Assembly (NCBI GenBank): GCA_903894655.1
Contig: CAITQY010000784.1
Span: 1-12,332 of the forward strand
DNA from: an uncultured Gemmatimonadota bacterium
Lineage (GTDB): Bacteria; Gemmatimonadota; Gemmatimonadetes; Gemmatimonadales; Gemmatimonadaceae
Direction of reading: 5' to 3'
Length of the DNA stretch: 12,332 bases
Position numbers and translations under genes: made by a program. The notes beneath the pieces were generated by a model, which saw nothing but the letters and a program-made list of their open reading frames with translations, was not told the origin of the DNA and did not search any database. Below are positions 1 through 7,173 of this stretch, piece after piece; the first letter of the stretch is position 1; every line of letters begins with the position of its first letter.

Positions 1-1358
1 CCGACACCATGGGCTGCGGTGTGCGCGTGCTGGTCGACGGCTGCTGGGGCTTCTGCGCCACGCAGGAACTCACCAAGGAAGGCGTCGGCACTGCCGCGCA
101 GGAAGCCGTGGCCATCGCCAAGGCCAATCGCATTGCGCGCGACCGCCGAGTCGAACTGGCACCGTCGCCGGCGCATCCCAATGCCACATGGCGCAGCGCC
201 TATCAGATCGACCCCTTCACCGTGCCGGTGGAAACCAAGGCCGACCTGCTGCTACGCGCCAATGCCGAAGCACTAAAAGTGCCCAACGTGCGCTTCGTGA
301 ATTCCGGCCTCTCGTTCGTGAAGGAAGAGCGCAACTACGCGAACACCGACGGCTCGGTGATCACGCAGGACTACGTGCGCAGCTGGGTCACCATGAGCTG
401 CACCGCCGTAACCCCCGATCGTTCGGGCACCGCCGTGCGCGGCCCGGAAGTCGTGCAGCCCGCCGGTCGCGGCTGGGAGTACGTGCTCGAAGCCGACATC
501 GTCAAGAACGCCACCAAGTGGGGCGAGGAAGCGGCCGAGAAGCTCACCGCCAAACCGGTGGAGCCGGGCCGCTACGATCTCATTTTGCACCCGTCGCAGC
601 TGTTCCTCACGATTCACGAATCGCTGGCGCACCCCACCGAGCTCGATCGCGCCATGGGCTACGAAGCCAACTACGCCGGTACCAGCTTCATGGCGCCACC
701 CGAGAAGGTGCTCGGCTCGCTCAAGCTCGGACCGCCGATGATGAACCTCGTGGGCAACCGCGACGAAGTCGGCGCCCTCGCCACCATCGGCTACGACGAC
801 GACGGCGTGCAGCCCGACACCTTCCACATCGTGAAGGACGGCATCCTCAACGACTACCAGACCACGCGCGAACAGGCGCCGTGGCTGTCGTCGTGGTATG
901 CCAAGAACGGCAAGCCGGTGCGTTCGCACGGCTGTTCATACGCGCAGAGCTGGGCCGACGTGCAGTTCCAGCGCATGCCGAACGTGTCGCTGCAGCCGGG
1001 TGCGAAGGATCTGAGCTGGGACGATCTCATCGCCGCGACCGACAAGGGCATCGCCATGATCGGCCGCGCCTCGTACTCCATTGATCAGCAGCGTTACAAC
1101 GCGCAGTTCGGCGCGCAGCTGTGCTACGAAGTGCGCAAGGGCAAGATCGTGGGCCAGGTGAAGGACGCCGCCTACCAAATGCGCACGCCGGATTTCTGGA
1201 ACACGCTCGACATGCTCGGCGGCAAGAGCAGCTACGAGTTCGGCGGCACCTTCAACGACGGCAAGGGTCAGCCCGGTCAGGCCAACGCCGTCAGCCACGG
1301 CTGCCCGCCCACGCGCTTCAAGAACGCGAACATCATCAACACGGGACGCACCGTATGA
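1..1358 (+). CDS. tldD: TldD-family zinc metalloprotease, 5' end truncated by window edge
   Basis: Catalytic subunit of a TldD/TldE protease pair, a family that trims unfolded or leader peptides, including RiPP precursors and the CcdA antitoxin in E. coli. The reading frame is open from base 3, so the ATG at 9 is internal: the visible protein starts at the family's early GVRVLVDG strand and the real start lies upstream. Numbering from the Met at 9, the metal-binding HExxxH is H203-E-S-L-A-H208 (615-632), followed by the usual ELDRAMGYEANYAGTSF stretch. TldD enzymes use a late Cys as third zinc ligand; the best candidate is C432 in SHGCPP, near the C-terminus, after a FNDGKGQPGQ segment. The stop overlaps the next start (ATGA at 1355-1358), so it is coupled to its TldE partner. 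This is the divergent TldD group with a C-terminal HGCPP rather than the E. coli form. Family assignment is firm; substrate is unknown and no precursor peptide is visible nearby. Confidence 0.92.
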   Translation, partial: DTMGCGVRVLVDGCWGFCATQELTKEGVGTAAQEAVAIAKANRIARDRRVELAPSPAHPNATWRSAYQIDPFTVPVETKADLLLRANAEALKVPNVRFVNSGLSFVKEERNYANTDGSVITQDYVRSWVTMSCTAVTPDRSGTAVRGPEVVQPAGRGWEYVLEADIVKNATKWGEEAAEKLTAKPVEPGRYDLILHPSQLFLTIHESLAHPTELDRAMGYEANYAGTSFMAPPEKVLGSLKLGPPMMNLVGNRDEVGALATIGYDDDGVQPDTFHIVKDGILNDYQTTREQAPWLSSWYAKNGKPVRSHGCSYAQSWADVQFQRMPNVSLQPGAKDLSWDDLIAATDKGIAMIGRASYSIDQQRYNAQFGAQLCYEVRKGKIVGQVKDAAYQMRTPDFWNTLDMLGGKSSYEFGGTFNDGKGQPGQANAVSHGCPPTRFKNANIINTGRTV

Positions 1359-1390
1359 GCGAGTCCATGAGCGACACCATGAGCGACACG
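1355..1390 (+). repeat. Three 12-bp tandem units at the tldE start
   Basis: Three consecutive copies of ATGAGCGA followed by GTCC, CACC or CACG lie at 1355-1366, 1367-1378 and 1379-1390. Each copy encodes MSES or MSDT and begins with an in-frame ATG. The unit is a multiple of three, so copy number changes would alter only the length of the N-terminus and the number of possible start codons. Only the first copy overlaps the tldD stop. Confidence 0.85.
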
Positions 1391-2743
1391 AAGGCCATGG
1401 CCGCCATCGGCGTGCTCTCGCGTGAACAGGCACAGGCGATCGTTGAACGCGCGGTGAAGCTGTCCAAGGCCGACGCCGTGCGCGTGTCGGTGAACAGCTC
1501 GCGCGAAACGAATCTGCGCTTCGCCGACAATCAGATGTCCACGTCGGGCGTGACTACCAACAGCACGATCCGTATTCAAAGCGTGTTCGGCAAACGTAAA
1601 GCCAGCGTGGTCACCAACGACCGCAGCGACGAAGGCTTGCGTCGTGCCGTCGAGCAGTCGGAAGCACTCGCGCGACTGGCGCCGGAAGACCCGGAGTATC
1701 TCGGTGAGCTGCCGCCGCAAACATACGCGCCGGTGAACGCGTGGTACGATCGCACCGCCGAGCTCTCGGCCGAAGATCGCGCCACGGCGGCCATGACGGC
1801 ACTGGCACCGGCCCGCGCCGCCAAGGATCTCACGGTGGCCGGATTTATCATCTGCAACGCCAACGCGAGCGCCATCGGCAACAGCGCTGGCCTGTTCGCG
1901 TATCATCGCGGCACGAGTGCCAACTACACGCTCACCGCGCGCACCACCGACGGCACCGGCTCGGGTTGGGTCGGCAGCGAGAGTAACGACTGGAGCGCCA
2001 TCGACTTCCAGTCGGTGGCCGACCGCGCCATCGACAAGGCGCGTCGCTCACGCAATCCGGTCGGCATCGAACCCGGTCGCTACACCGTGATCTTCGAACC
2101 TGAAGCCACGGCCAATCTCGTGAGCCTCATGGGTGGCGCGTTTCAGGCGCGTTCCGCCGATGAAGGACGCTCGGCGTTCTCGAAGGCCGGTGGCGGTACG
2201 CGCCTCGGTGAGAAGATCGTCGACGAGCGCGTCACGCTCCTCACCGATCCCGCCGACCCGCTCATTCTCGGGTCCCCGTTCGATGGCGAAGGCATGCCCA
2301 CCGGCAAGCAGACCTGGGTGCAGAACGGCGTGCTCAATCAGCTGGCGTACAACCGCTTCTGGGCCAACAAGCAGGGCAAGACGGCCACCGGCGGCGCGCA
2401 GTCACTGCGCATGGCCAGCGGCAAGGACACGATCGAATCGATGATCGCCAGCACCACGCGCGGCGTGCTCGTCACGCGGTTGTGGTATCTGCGTCCGCTC
2501 GACGCCCGCACGCTCATGTACACGGGGCTCACGCGCGATGGCACGTTCCTGATCGAGAACGGTAAGATCGCGCGTTCTATCAAAAACTTCCGCTTCAACG
2601 ATTCCCCGCTGTTCATGCTGAACAACCTCGAGGGCGTTGGCGCCGCCGTGCGCACCGCCGGCGGTGAAGGTGGTCCCGGCGTCGCGATGCCCCCGATCAA
2701 GGTGCGCGACTTCAACTTCTCCAGCTCGTCGGACGCAGTATGA
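1355..2743 (+). CDS. tldE: TldE/PmbA-family partner of TldD
   Basis: Non-catalytic-type partner subunit (TldE, also called PmbA) that forms the heterodimeric protease with TldD. 462 residues from the ATG at 1355, close to the family's usual 440-460. This start is chosen because it overlaps the tldD stop as ATGA; an open frame runs further upstream but is only a shadow of tldD. At the place where TldD has HExxxH, this protein has E248-P-E-A-T-A-N-L255 (VIFEPEATANL), so the zinc site is absent, as expected for TldE. Other family signs are the NLRFADNQMSTSG segment near the N-terminus, the GSPFDGEGMPTGKQTW segment in the second half, and the ENGKIARSIKNFRFNDSP segment before the C-terminus. The first 12 residues are a threefold repeat (MSES, MSDT, MSDT), which offers three in-frame ATGs. 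The next gene overlaps it by four bases. Confidence 0.93.
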   Translation: MSESMSDTMSDTKAMAAIGVLSREQAQAIVERAVKLSKADAVRVSVNSSRETNLRFADNQMSTSGVTTNSTIRIQSVFGKRKASVVTNDRSDEGLRRAVEQSEALARLAPEDPEYLGELPPQTYAPVNAWYDRTAELSAEDRATAAMTALAPARAAKDLTVAGFIICNANASAIGNSAGLFAYHRGTSANYTLTARTTDGTGSGWVGSESNDWSAIDFQSVADRAIDKARRSRNPVGIEPGRYTVIFEPEATANLVSLMGGAFQARSADEGRSAFSKAGGGTRLGEKIVDERVTLLTDPADPLILGSPFDGEGMPTGKQTWVQNGVLNQLAYNRFWANKQGKTATGGAQSLRMASGKDTIESMIASTTRGVLVTRLWYLRPLDARTLMYTGLTRDGTFLIENGKIARSIKNFRFNDSPLFMLNNLEGVGAAVRTAGGEGGPGVAMPPIKVRDFNFSSSSDAV

Positions 2744-3774
2744 CCGCCGCAGGCGGCACGCGCCGCGGTCGACGGTTGGGGCGTGTCTTCCTGCTGCTCG
2801 TCGTCCTTTGGTCTGTCTATCGGGCCGGACCGCGCCCCAGCGTGGACTGGGATGAGCCGAGCAGCTATCCGGCCACGATGCAAATCGTCGCGACAGCGCT
2901 TCCCGACAGCCTCGCCGAGTTTCCGGCGTGGTTTGCCACCCAAGAGCGCGCGGCGGGCGTCACCGATCCCGACGTGGCGAAACGCGTCGTCTTCGCTGAC
3001 ACCACGAATCCCGCGAAGACCCCGTGGAGCGTGGTGTACCTGCACGGATTCTCTGCCACGCGTCAGGAGACGTCCCCGGTCAGCGAGGAGGTGGCGCGCG
3101 CCCTCGGCGCCAACCTGTACGAAACGCGTCTCCGCGGTCACGGACTCCCCGGTGATTCGCTGGGGCACGTGCAGGCGCGAGACTGGATGGGCGACGCCGC
3201 CTTCTCGCTCGACGTCGCCCGGCGGCTCGGCGATTCCGTGCTCGTCATCGGCACCAGCACCGGCGGCACGCTCGGCGTATGGCTGGCCACGCTGCCCAAG
3301 CCCGTGCGCGAGGGGCTGCACGCGCTCGTGCTCATCTCGCCCAACTTCGGCCCGAAGGATCCCGCCGCCGGTGTGCTCACGCTGCCGTGGGCCGAGGTCG
3401 TGCTGCCGCGATTCATTCCGCAGCGCGAGTGGGTCGCGAAGAACGAGGAGCAGAAGCGTTTCTGGACCATGCGCTATCCGTCGACCGCGCTCTTCCCGAT
3501 GCAGGCGCTGGTCGAATATGTGCGCGAAGCGTCGGTGAACGACTACGACGTGCCGACGCTTGCGTTCTACCATCAGGGCGATCAGGTCGTGGACGCCAAG
3601 CGGACCACCACTTGGCTCGATGCGCTCGACGACACGGGCCGAGTAAAAGCGGAGCGTGTACTCGTGATGCCAACGGCCGGCGAAGACGGGCATGTCATTG
3701 CCGGCCGCATCGTGTCGCCAAGCCAGACCGCGACCTTTCGCGACCGCATCGTGGCCTTCGTGCGGCGTCAGTAA
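2740..3774 (+). CDS. Membrane-anchored alpha/beta hydrolase
   Basis: Serine hydrolase of the alpha/beta fold, 344 residues, probably an esterase or lipase-like enzyme facing the periplasm. A basic N-terminus (RRGRR) is followed by one hydrophobic segment at about residues 16-27 (FLLLVVLWSVY), read as a signal anchor. The fold landmarks are in order: oxyanion-hole strand YLHGFSATRQE (HGF at 102-104), the RGHGLPG loop, the nucleophile elbow G171-T-S173-T-G175, a candidate acid at D281 or D285 (HQGDQVVDAK), and the catalytic His H318 in EDGHVIAG. All three triad elements are present, so it should be active. The start at 2740 overlaps the tldE stop (ATGA), with no clear ribosome binding site of its own, which points to translational coupling with tldD-tldE. 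Its role beside the TldD/E protease is not known. The specific substrate cannot be told from sequence. Confidence 0.88.
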   Translation: MTAAGGTRRGRRLGRVFLLLVVLWSVYRAGPRPSVDWDEPSSYPATMQIVATALPDSLAEFPAWFATQERAAGVTDPDVAKRVVFADTTNPAKTPWSVVYLHGFSATRQETSPVSEEVARALGANLYETRLRGHGLPGDSLGHVQARDWMGDAAFSLDVARRLGDSVLVIGTSTGGTLGVWLATLPKPVREGLHALVLISPNFGPKDPAAGVLTLPWAEVVLPRFIPQREWVAKNEEQKRFWTMRYPSTALFPMQALVEYVREASVNDYDVPTLAFYHQGDQVVDAKRTTTWLDALDDTGRVKAERVLVMPTAGEDGHVIAGRIVSPSQTATFRDRIVAFVRRQ

Positions 3775-3798
3775 CACCGACGCCGACGAGCGAACGAC

Positions 3799-4659
3799 TC
3801 AATCGTCGCGGAGCCTGATCAACCCTTCCTGCGCCACTGACGCGACCAGCGTGCCGTCCTGCTGGAAGATCTCGCCGCGTACGAAGCCACGCGCACCGGC
3901 GGCCGCCGTGCTCTCCATGCTGTACAGCAGCCACTCGTCAGCGCGAAACGGCCGGTGCATCCAGATCGTGTGGTCCAGCGACGCCAGCTGCAGCCGTGGG
4001 TCACGATACGACACGTGATGGGGCAACAGGGCCGTGGGCAGAAAGCCGTAGTCCGACGCGTACGCCAGAATCGCCTGATGCGTGATGGTGTCATCGGGGA
4101 GCGTATCGATCACGCGAAACCAGACGAAGCGCTTCGCGCCGCGCGATTCATCCGTGCCCGGCACGTGCGACGTGAACGAGCGGAAGTCGATGGGCCGATC
4201 CTGCGTGAGCACCGTGCGCAGTTCCGGCGGCAACACCGCAGCCCGCTCCCGGATCTGATCGAGTTCCGGCATCAGATCTTCGGGCGGCGGCACCTCGGGC
4301 ATCGTACTCTGATGCTCGAGACCGTCGAGCTTCACGTGAAACGACGCCGACAGATGGAAGATCGCCTCGCCGTGCTGGATCGCGGTGACCCGACGGCTGG
4401 TGAAGCTGCCACCGTCCCGGGGGCGGTCCACAAAGAACACGATCGGTTCCTTGAGATCCCCGGCGCGCAGAAAATAGCCGTGCACCGAGTGGGCCTCACG
4501 CGGCTCATCCACGGTGCCGCGTGCGGCCACCAGCGCCTGCGCGAACACCTGACCGCCAAACACGCGGCCGGTGCCGAGATCGCGATTCTGCCCGCGATAG
4601 ATGTTGACCTCGAGCTTCTCGAGCTCGAGCAACGATAGCAGTTCTTTGACGACGCTCAT
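3799..4659 (-). CDS. tesB: Acyl-CoA thioesterase II (TesB family)
   Basis: Hydrolyses acyl-CoA thioesters to free fatty acid and CoA in the cytoplasm; a double hot-dog fold enzyme. From the Met at 4659 (MSVVKELLSLLELEKLEVN) it is 286 residues, the same length as E. coli TesB. The frame is open further upstream but those 48 residues are basic, Arg-rich and unlike the family. Family landmarks: GGQVFAQAL near residue 35-43, HSVHGYFLRAGD, then YASDYGFLPTAL, the LDHTIWMHRPF and EWLLYSMEST segments and the C-terminal GTLVASVAQEG. Matched to the E. coli catalytic residues as I remember them (D204, T228, Q278), the equivalents are D203, S227 and Q277, a conservative Thr-to-Ser change. It converges with the upstream hydrolase (24-base gap) and diverges from the candidate toxin gene at 4716. 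No Shine-Dalgarno sequence is visible before the start. Confidence 0.94.
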   Translation of the reverse strand: MSVVKELLSLLELEKLEVNIYRGQNRDLGTGRVFGGQVFAQALVAARGTVDEPREAHSVHGYFLRAGDLKEPIVFFVDRPRDGGSFTSRRVTAIQHGEAIFHLSASFHVKLDGLEHQSTMPEVPPPEDLMPELDQIRERAAVLPPELRTVLTQDRPIDFRSFTSHVPGTDESRGAKRFVWFRVIDTLPDDTITHQAILAYASDYGFLPTALLPHHVSYRDPRLQLASLDHTIWMHRPFRADEWLLYSMESTAAAGARGFVRGEIFQQDGTLVASVAQEGLIRLRDD

Positions 4660-4715
4660 GAGGCGGAATATGCGCGCGAGTTGTGGCCAACGCGACGCGG
4701 CGATAGCATGGGCGC
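4660..4715. promoter_or_regulatory. Divergent 56-bp promoter region, possibly leaderless both ways
   Basis: This short gap must carry the promoters of tesB (minus) and of the 4716 gene (plus). On the plus strand a weak -35/-10 pair reads TTGTGG (4681-4686), 17 bases, TAGCAT (4704-4709), only six bases before the ATG at 4716. On the minus strand CATATT lies seven bases before the tesB ATG. Neither gene has a Shine-Dalgarno sequence. Both placements would give leaderless transcripts. The -35 matches are poor, so this is inference. Confidence 0.3.
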
Positions 4716-5186
4716 ATGAATCGCGCGCTTCGCTCCTTTGTCTTGGCGTTGGTCTGTGCCGTCGCCGCTTGGTCGCTTTCCCGCACCAAAGGCGCGTCGC
4801 CACCGACGCTCCCTGCCCCGGCGGCGGCCCCGGCGGCCCGCTCGGCTCCCGAAGCGGTGCCGGCCGGCACGCAGCCGTCCACGACCAGCTCCACCGGCTT
4901 TCGCTCCACCGCGAGGCTGGTGGAGCACTACGAAAAGCACGGTCGGGAATTCGGCACCGTCTCGCAGGCGCAGTACCTGCAGCTCGCCCAGCAGTTGCGT
5001 GATGCGCCGGTGGGAGGCGACATCGTCGAGGTCGTTCGCCAGTCTGACGGTGTGATGTCCCGCTTCGACCGCGGCAGCGGGGCGTTTCTGGCCGCCGACG
5101 CCGACGGCACCATCCGCACCTTCTTCAAGCCGAACGACGGGGAGGCCTACTTCCGCCGTCAGCTCCGTCGCTCCCCCCGACCCTGA
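4716..5186 (+). CDS. Small exported protein with BECR-like RNase toxin domain (candidate)
   Basis: 156 residues in three parts. Residues 5-21 (LRSFVLALVCAVAAWSL) form one hydrophobic signal peptide or signal anchor; there is no proper lipobox at C14. Residues 27-60 are an Ala/Pro/Ser/Thr linker. Residues 61-152 form a compact domain: an N-terminal helix with H71-Y-E-K-H75-G-R-E-F-G80, a second helix (AQYLQLAQQL), then strands with DGVMSRFD, GAFLAADADG and G131-T-I-R134-T-F-F-K138-P. From memory, this order of KHGxEFG, YxxxA and GxIRTFFKP is that of C-terminal domains of polymorphic toxins placed near the colicin D/E5, barnase and EndoU (BECR) RNases. H71, H75, R134, T135 and K138 are the best candidate active-site residues. 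The domain is net basic, and a small acidic protein follows after 18 bases, as in toxin-immunity pairs. The exact family and the RNase activity are inferred, not shown. Confidence 0.6.
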   Translation: MNRALRSFVLALVCAVAAWSLSRTKGASPPTLPAPAAAPAARSAPEAVPAGTQPSTTSSTGFRSTARLVEHYEKHGREFGTVSQAQYLQLAQQLRDAPVGGDIVEVVRQSDGVMSRFDRGSGAFLAADADGTIRTFFKPNDGEAYFRRQLRRSPRP

Positions 5187-5189
5187 ACC

Positions 5190-5195
5190 GAGGCG
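5190..5195 (+). promoter_or_regulatory. Ribosome binding site of the candidate immunity gene
   Basis: GAGGCG lies nine bases before the ATG at 5205 and is the clearest Shine-Dalgarno-like sequence in this three-gene run. The upstream candidate toxin has none. This would favour more efficient translation of the second gene, as expected if its product must protect the producer. Confidence 0.5.
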
Positions 5196-5204
5196 AACGC
5201 ACCG

Positions 5205-5516
5205 ATGATCAGCGCCGATCAGCTCCTCGAGCAGTGGGCCCGAACCGTGGACGACGTGGAGCACGGCTACGCGCTCACCTATGAGGACTACCTCAACGAC
5301 CTCGACGTCCGGCGAGCGCTCGACGACGTCCTTCTGCCCGATAGCGCCCGGGAGCGGCTAGCCGCCCTCGACGCCCGCTTTCAGGTGGTCACCTTCCCCT
5401 CCGGGGAGTGCGTCTGGGGGGTGGAAAACGAGCAGGCCGAGGGGTGGAACCGGGTCGTTCACTGGTACTATTGGCGACTCCCAACTCACCCCGGACCCGC
5501 CTTTCACGCCGACTGA
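5205..5516 (+). CDS. Small acidic protein, candidate immunity partner of the 4716 gene
   Basis: 103 residues with no signal peptide, so cytosolic. I count 19 Asp/Glu against 8 Lys/Arg, a strongly negative net charge, like barstar and other inhibitors of basic RNases. The N-terminal half is helical and acidic (LLEQWARTVDDVEHGY, then TYEDYLNDLDVRRALDDVL); the middle has the LAALDARFQ segment; the C-terminal third is aromatic-rich (W71, W81, W87, Y88, Y89, W90) and ends in the WRLPTHPGP segment. Proteins of this size and pattern are, as far as I recall, often encoded next to small nuclease-toxin domains, but I cannot name a family. The gene follows the exported candidate toxin by 18 bases and precedes the SDR by 19 bases, so the three are probably co-transcribed. 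That it is a real gene is well supported by the spacing and composition; the immunity role is inference. Confidence 0.65.
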   Translation: MISADQLLEQWARTVDDVEHGYALTYEDYLNDLDVRRALDDVLLPDSARERLAALDARFQVVTFPSGECVWGVENEQAEGWNRVVHWYYWRLPTHPGPAFHAD

Positions 5517-5535
5517 CCGATTAGCTTTCAGGGCT

Positions 5536-7125
5536 ATGTCCCAAAGTCCTGACTCCGTGGAAGCCAGCGTCAGCTTGTCCGAGCGCGTTCGTGCCGCGAC
5601 CGAGCTGCTTGAACAGTTCGCCGTGAACCGGGCCGAACTGCTCGAGATCACCGACGACGACCGCAATCGTCTGCTCAAGGCCGCCGGCGAGGTGTCGCGT
5701 CCCGACGCCATCCTGCGCCGTCAGATGGTCAAGGCGACCAAGCGGAAGAAGCGCGTCGAGCGAACGATGCGCGTGCAGGAGGCCGAGTCGCAGCTGCAGG
5801 AAACCGGTATCCGCCGCCTGCGCCGTCAGACGGTGTTCACGACGCCGAACTATCTGCTGCCGGCCTCCGACGAGCAGACCACGGTCGAGTCGGATCCCGA
5901 CTTCCGTGAGGCGCTGGAAGAGCAGCATTGCTACGTGTGCAAGCGCGACTTCACCGTGCTGCACCACTTCTACGACCAGCTCTGCCCCACCTGCGCCGAG
6001 TTCAACTACCGCAAGCGTGGCGAGCTGGCCGACCTCACAGGACGCACCGCCCTGCTCACCGGCGGACGCGTGAAGATCGGTTATCAGGCCGGCATCAAGC
6101 TGCTCCGATCAGGCGCGCGTCTCATTGTGACCACACGCTTCCCGCGCGACTCAGCCGCACGCTACGCCGCCGAGCCCGACTTCGAGCAGTGGTCGCATCG
6201 CCTCGAGATCTTCGGACTCGACCTGCGTCACACGCCAAGCGTGGAAGCGTTCTGTCATCACCTGATGGACACGCACGACCGTCTCGACTTCATCGTGAAC
6301 AACGCCTGTCAAACCGTGCGTCGTCCACCCGATTTCTACAAGCACATGATGGACGGGGAAACGGCCGCCCTCAGCAGCATGCCCGATCAGGTGCGCAAGC
6401 TGCTGGGCGCCTACGAAGGCGTGCGGGGCTATCACATGCTCCCGGGCTCCACCGACGCCGAAGATGGCGAGATGCTCACCCCGAAAACACTGCCGCGCGC
6501 GTTGGCCGAAGTGGCGGGCATCACGCACGCCGCCGAGCTGTCGCAGGTGGCGCTGTTACCGGAAGAGCACACCGATCGTGGACACCTCTTCCCTGAGGGC
6601 AAGCTCGATCAGGACATGCAGCAAGTCGATCTGCGCGACCGCAATTCGTGGCGGTTGCTGATGCATGAGGTGCCGAGCGTGGAACTGCTCGAGGTCCAGC
6701 TGGTGAACGCGATTGCGCCGTTCCTGCTGAACGCGCGACTGAAGCCGCTCATGCTGCGCACGCCGAATCGTGATAAGCACATCGTGAACGTGTCGGCAGT
6801 GGAAGGCCAATTCTATCGCAAGTTCAAGACGACGCGTCACCCGCACACGAACATGGCCAAGGCCGCGCTCAACATGATGACGCGCACGTCGGCCGCCGAC
6901 TACGAGTCCGACGGCATCCACATGAATGCGGTGGACACGGGTTGGGTGACCGATGAAGACCCCGTGCACATTGCGGAAAAGAAGGTGGCCGAACATCGCT
7001 TCCATCCGCCGCTGGATATCGTGGACGGCGCGGCCCGCATCGTCGATCCGATCATCGACGGCATCAACACTGGCGAGCATGTGTGGGGCAAGTTCCTGAA
7101 GGACTACACGCCTACGGACTGGTAG
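5536..7125 (+). CDS. Short-chain dehydrogenase/reductase-like protein with N-terminal zinc ribbon
   Basis: 529 residues, about twice a classical SDR. Residues 1-115 are a helical, charged region with a basic cluster (KATKRKKRVERTMR). A zinc-ribbon-like knuckle pair follows: C132-YV-C135 and C150-PT-C153, 14 residues apart. The Rossmann domain starts at about residue 165, with the nucleotide-binding loop T175-G-G-R-V-K-I-G182, the strand end VNNAC (residues 254-258, normally NNAG) and the catalytic-region strand VNVSAVEG (S420). In the helix that normally carries YxxxK, the motif is H-P-H-T438-N-M-A-K442, so Lys is kept but Thr stands where Tyr should be. About 100 residues are inserted between NNAC and the Ser strand. 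Cytosolic, no signal. The start at 5536 has only an AGGG two bases upstream, an unusual spacing. It ends before the 7174-7210 terminator. SDR fold is clear; substrate and even catalysis are open. Confidence 0.85.
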   Translation: MSQSPDSVEASVSLSERVRAATELLEQFAVNRAELLEITDDDRNRLLKAAGEVSRPDAILRRQMVKATKRKKRVERTMRVQEAESQLQETGIRRLRRQTVFTTPNYLLPASDEQTTVESDPDFREALEEQHCYVCKRDFTVLHHFYDQLCPTCAEFNYRKRGELADLTGRTALLTGGRVKIGYQAGIKLLRSGARLIVTTRFPRDSAARYAAEPDFEQWSHRLEIFGLDLRHTPSVEAFCHHLMDTHDRLDFIVNNACQTVRRPPDFYKHMMDGETAALSSMPDQVRKLLGAYEGVRGYHMLPGSTDAEDGEMLTPKTLPRALAEVAGITHAAELSQVALLPEEHTDRGHLFPEGKLDQDMQQVDLRDRNSWRLLMHEVPSVELLEVQLVNAIAPFLLNARLKPLMLRTPNRDKHIVNVSAVEGQFYRKFKTTRHPHTNMAKAALNMMTRTSAADYESDGIHMNAVDTGWVTDEDPVHIAEKKVAEHRFHPPLDIVDGAARIVDPIIDGINTGEHVWGKFLKDYTPTDW

Positions 7126-7173
7126 CCAGTGCGCACCGCGTAGACGGTTAAAAGGAAACAGCTCAAGCAAAAG

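Noticed and set aside
1121..1354. Upstream extension of the TldE frame
   Set aside because: It reads an alternative frame of tldD with Arg/His/Gln-rich sequence; the ATGA overlap at 1355 and the family length fix the start.
1..3774. RiPP biosynthetic cluster suggested by TldD/TldE
   Set aside because: No precursor peptide, modifying enzyme or transporter is visible, and TldD/E pairs are widespread housekeeping proteases.
2338..3777. Minus-strand open frame of 479 residues opposite tldE and the first hydrolase
   Set aside because: It crosses two well-supported genes, has low-complexity composition and no recognisable motif.
4605..4636. Repeated CTCGAG-like units near the tesB start
   Set aside because: They encode the Leu/Glu-rich LLELEKLEV helix of TesB; codon choice explains the repeat.
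4660..4803. Longer N-terminus for the TesB protein
   Set aside because: The 48 extra residues are Arg-rich and unlike TesB; starting at 4659 gives exactly the family length, and the extension would overlap the divergent gene at 4716.
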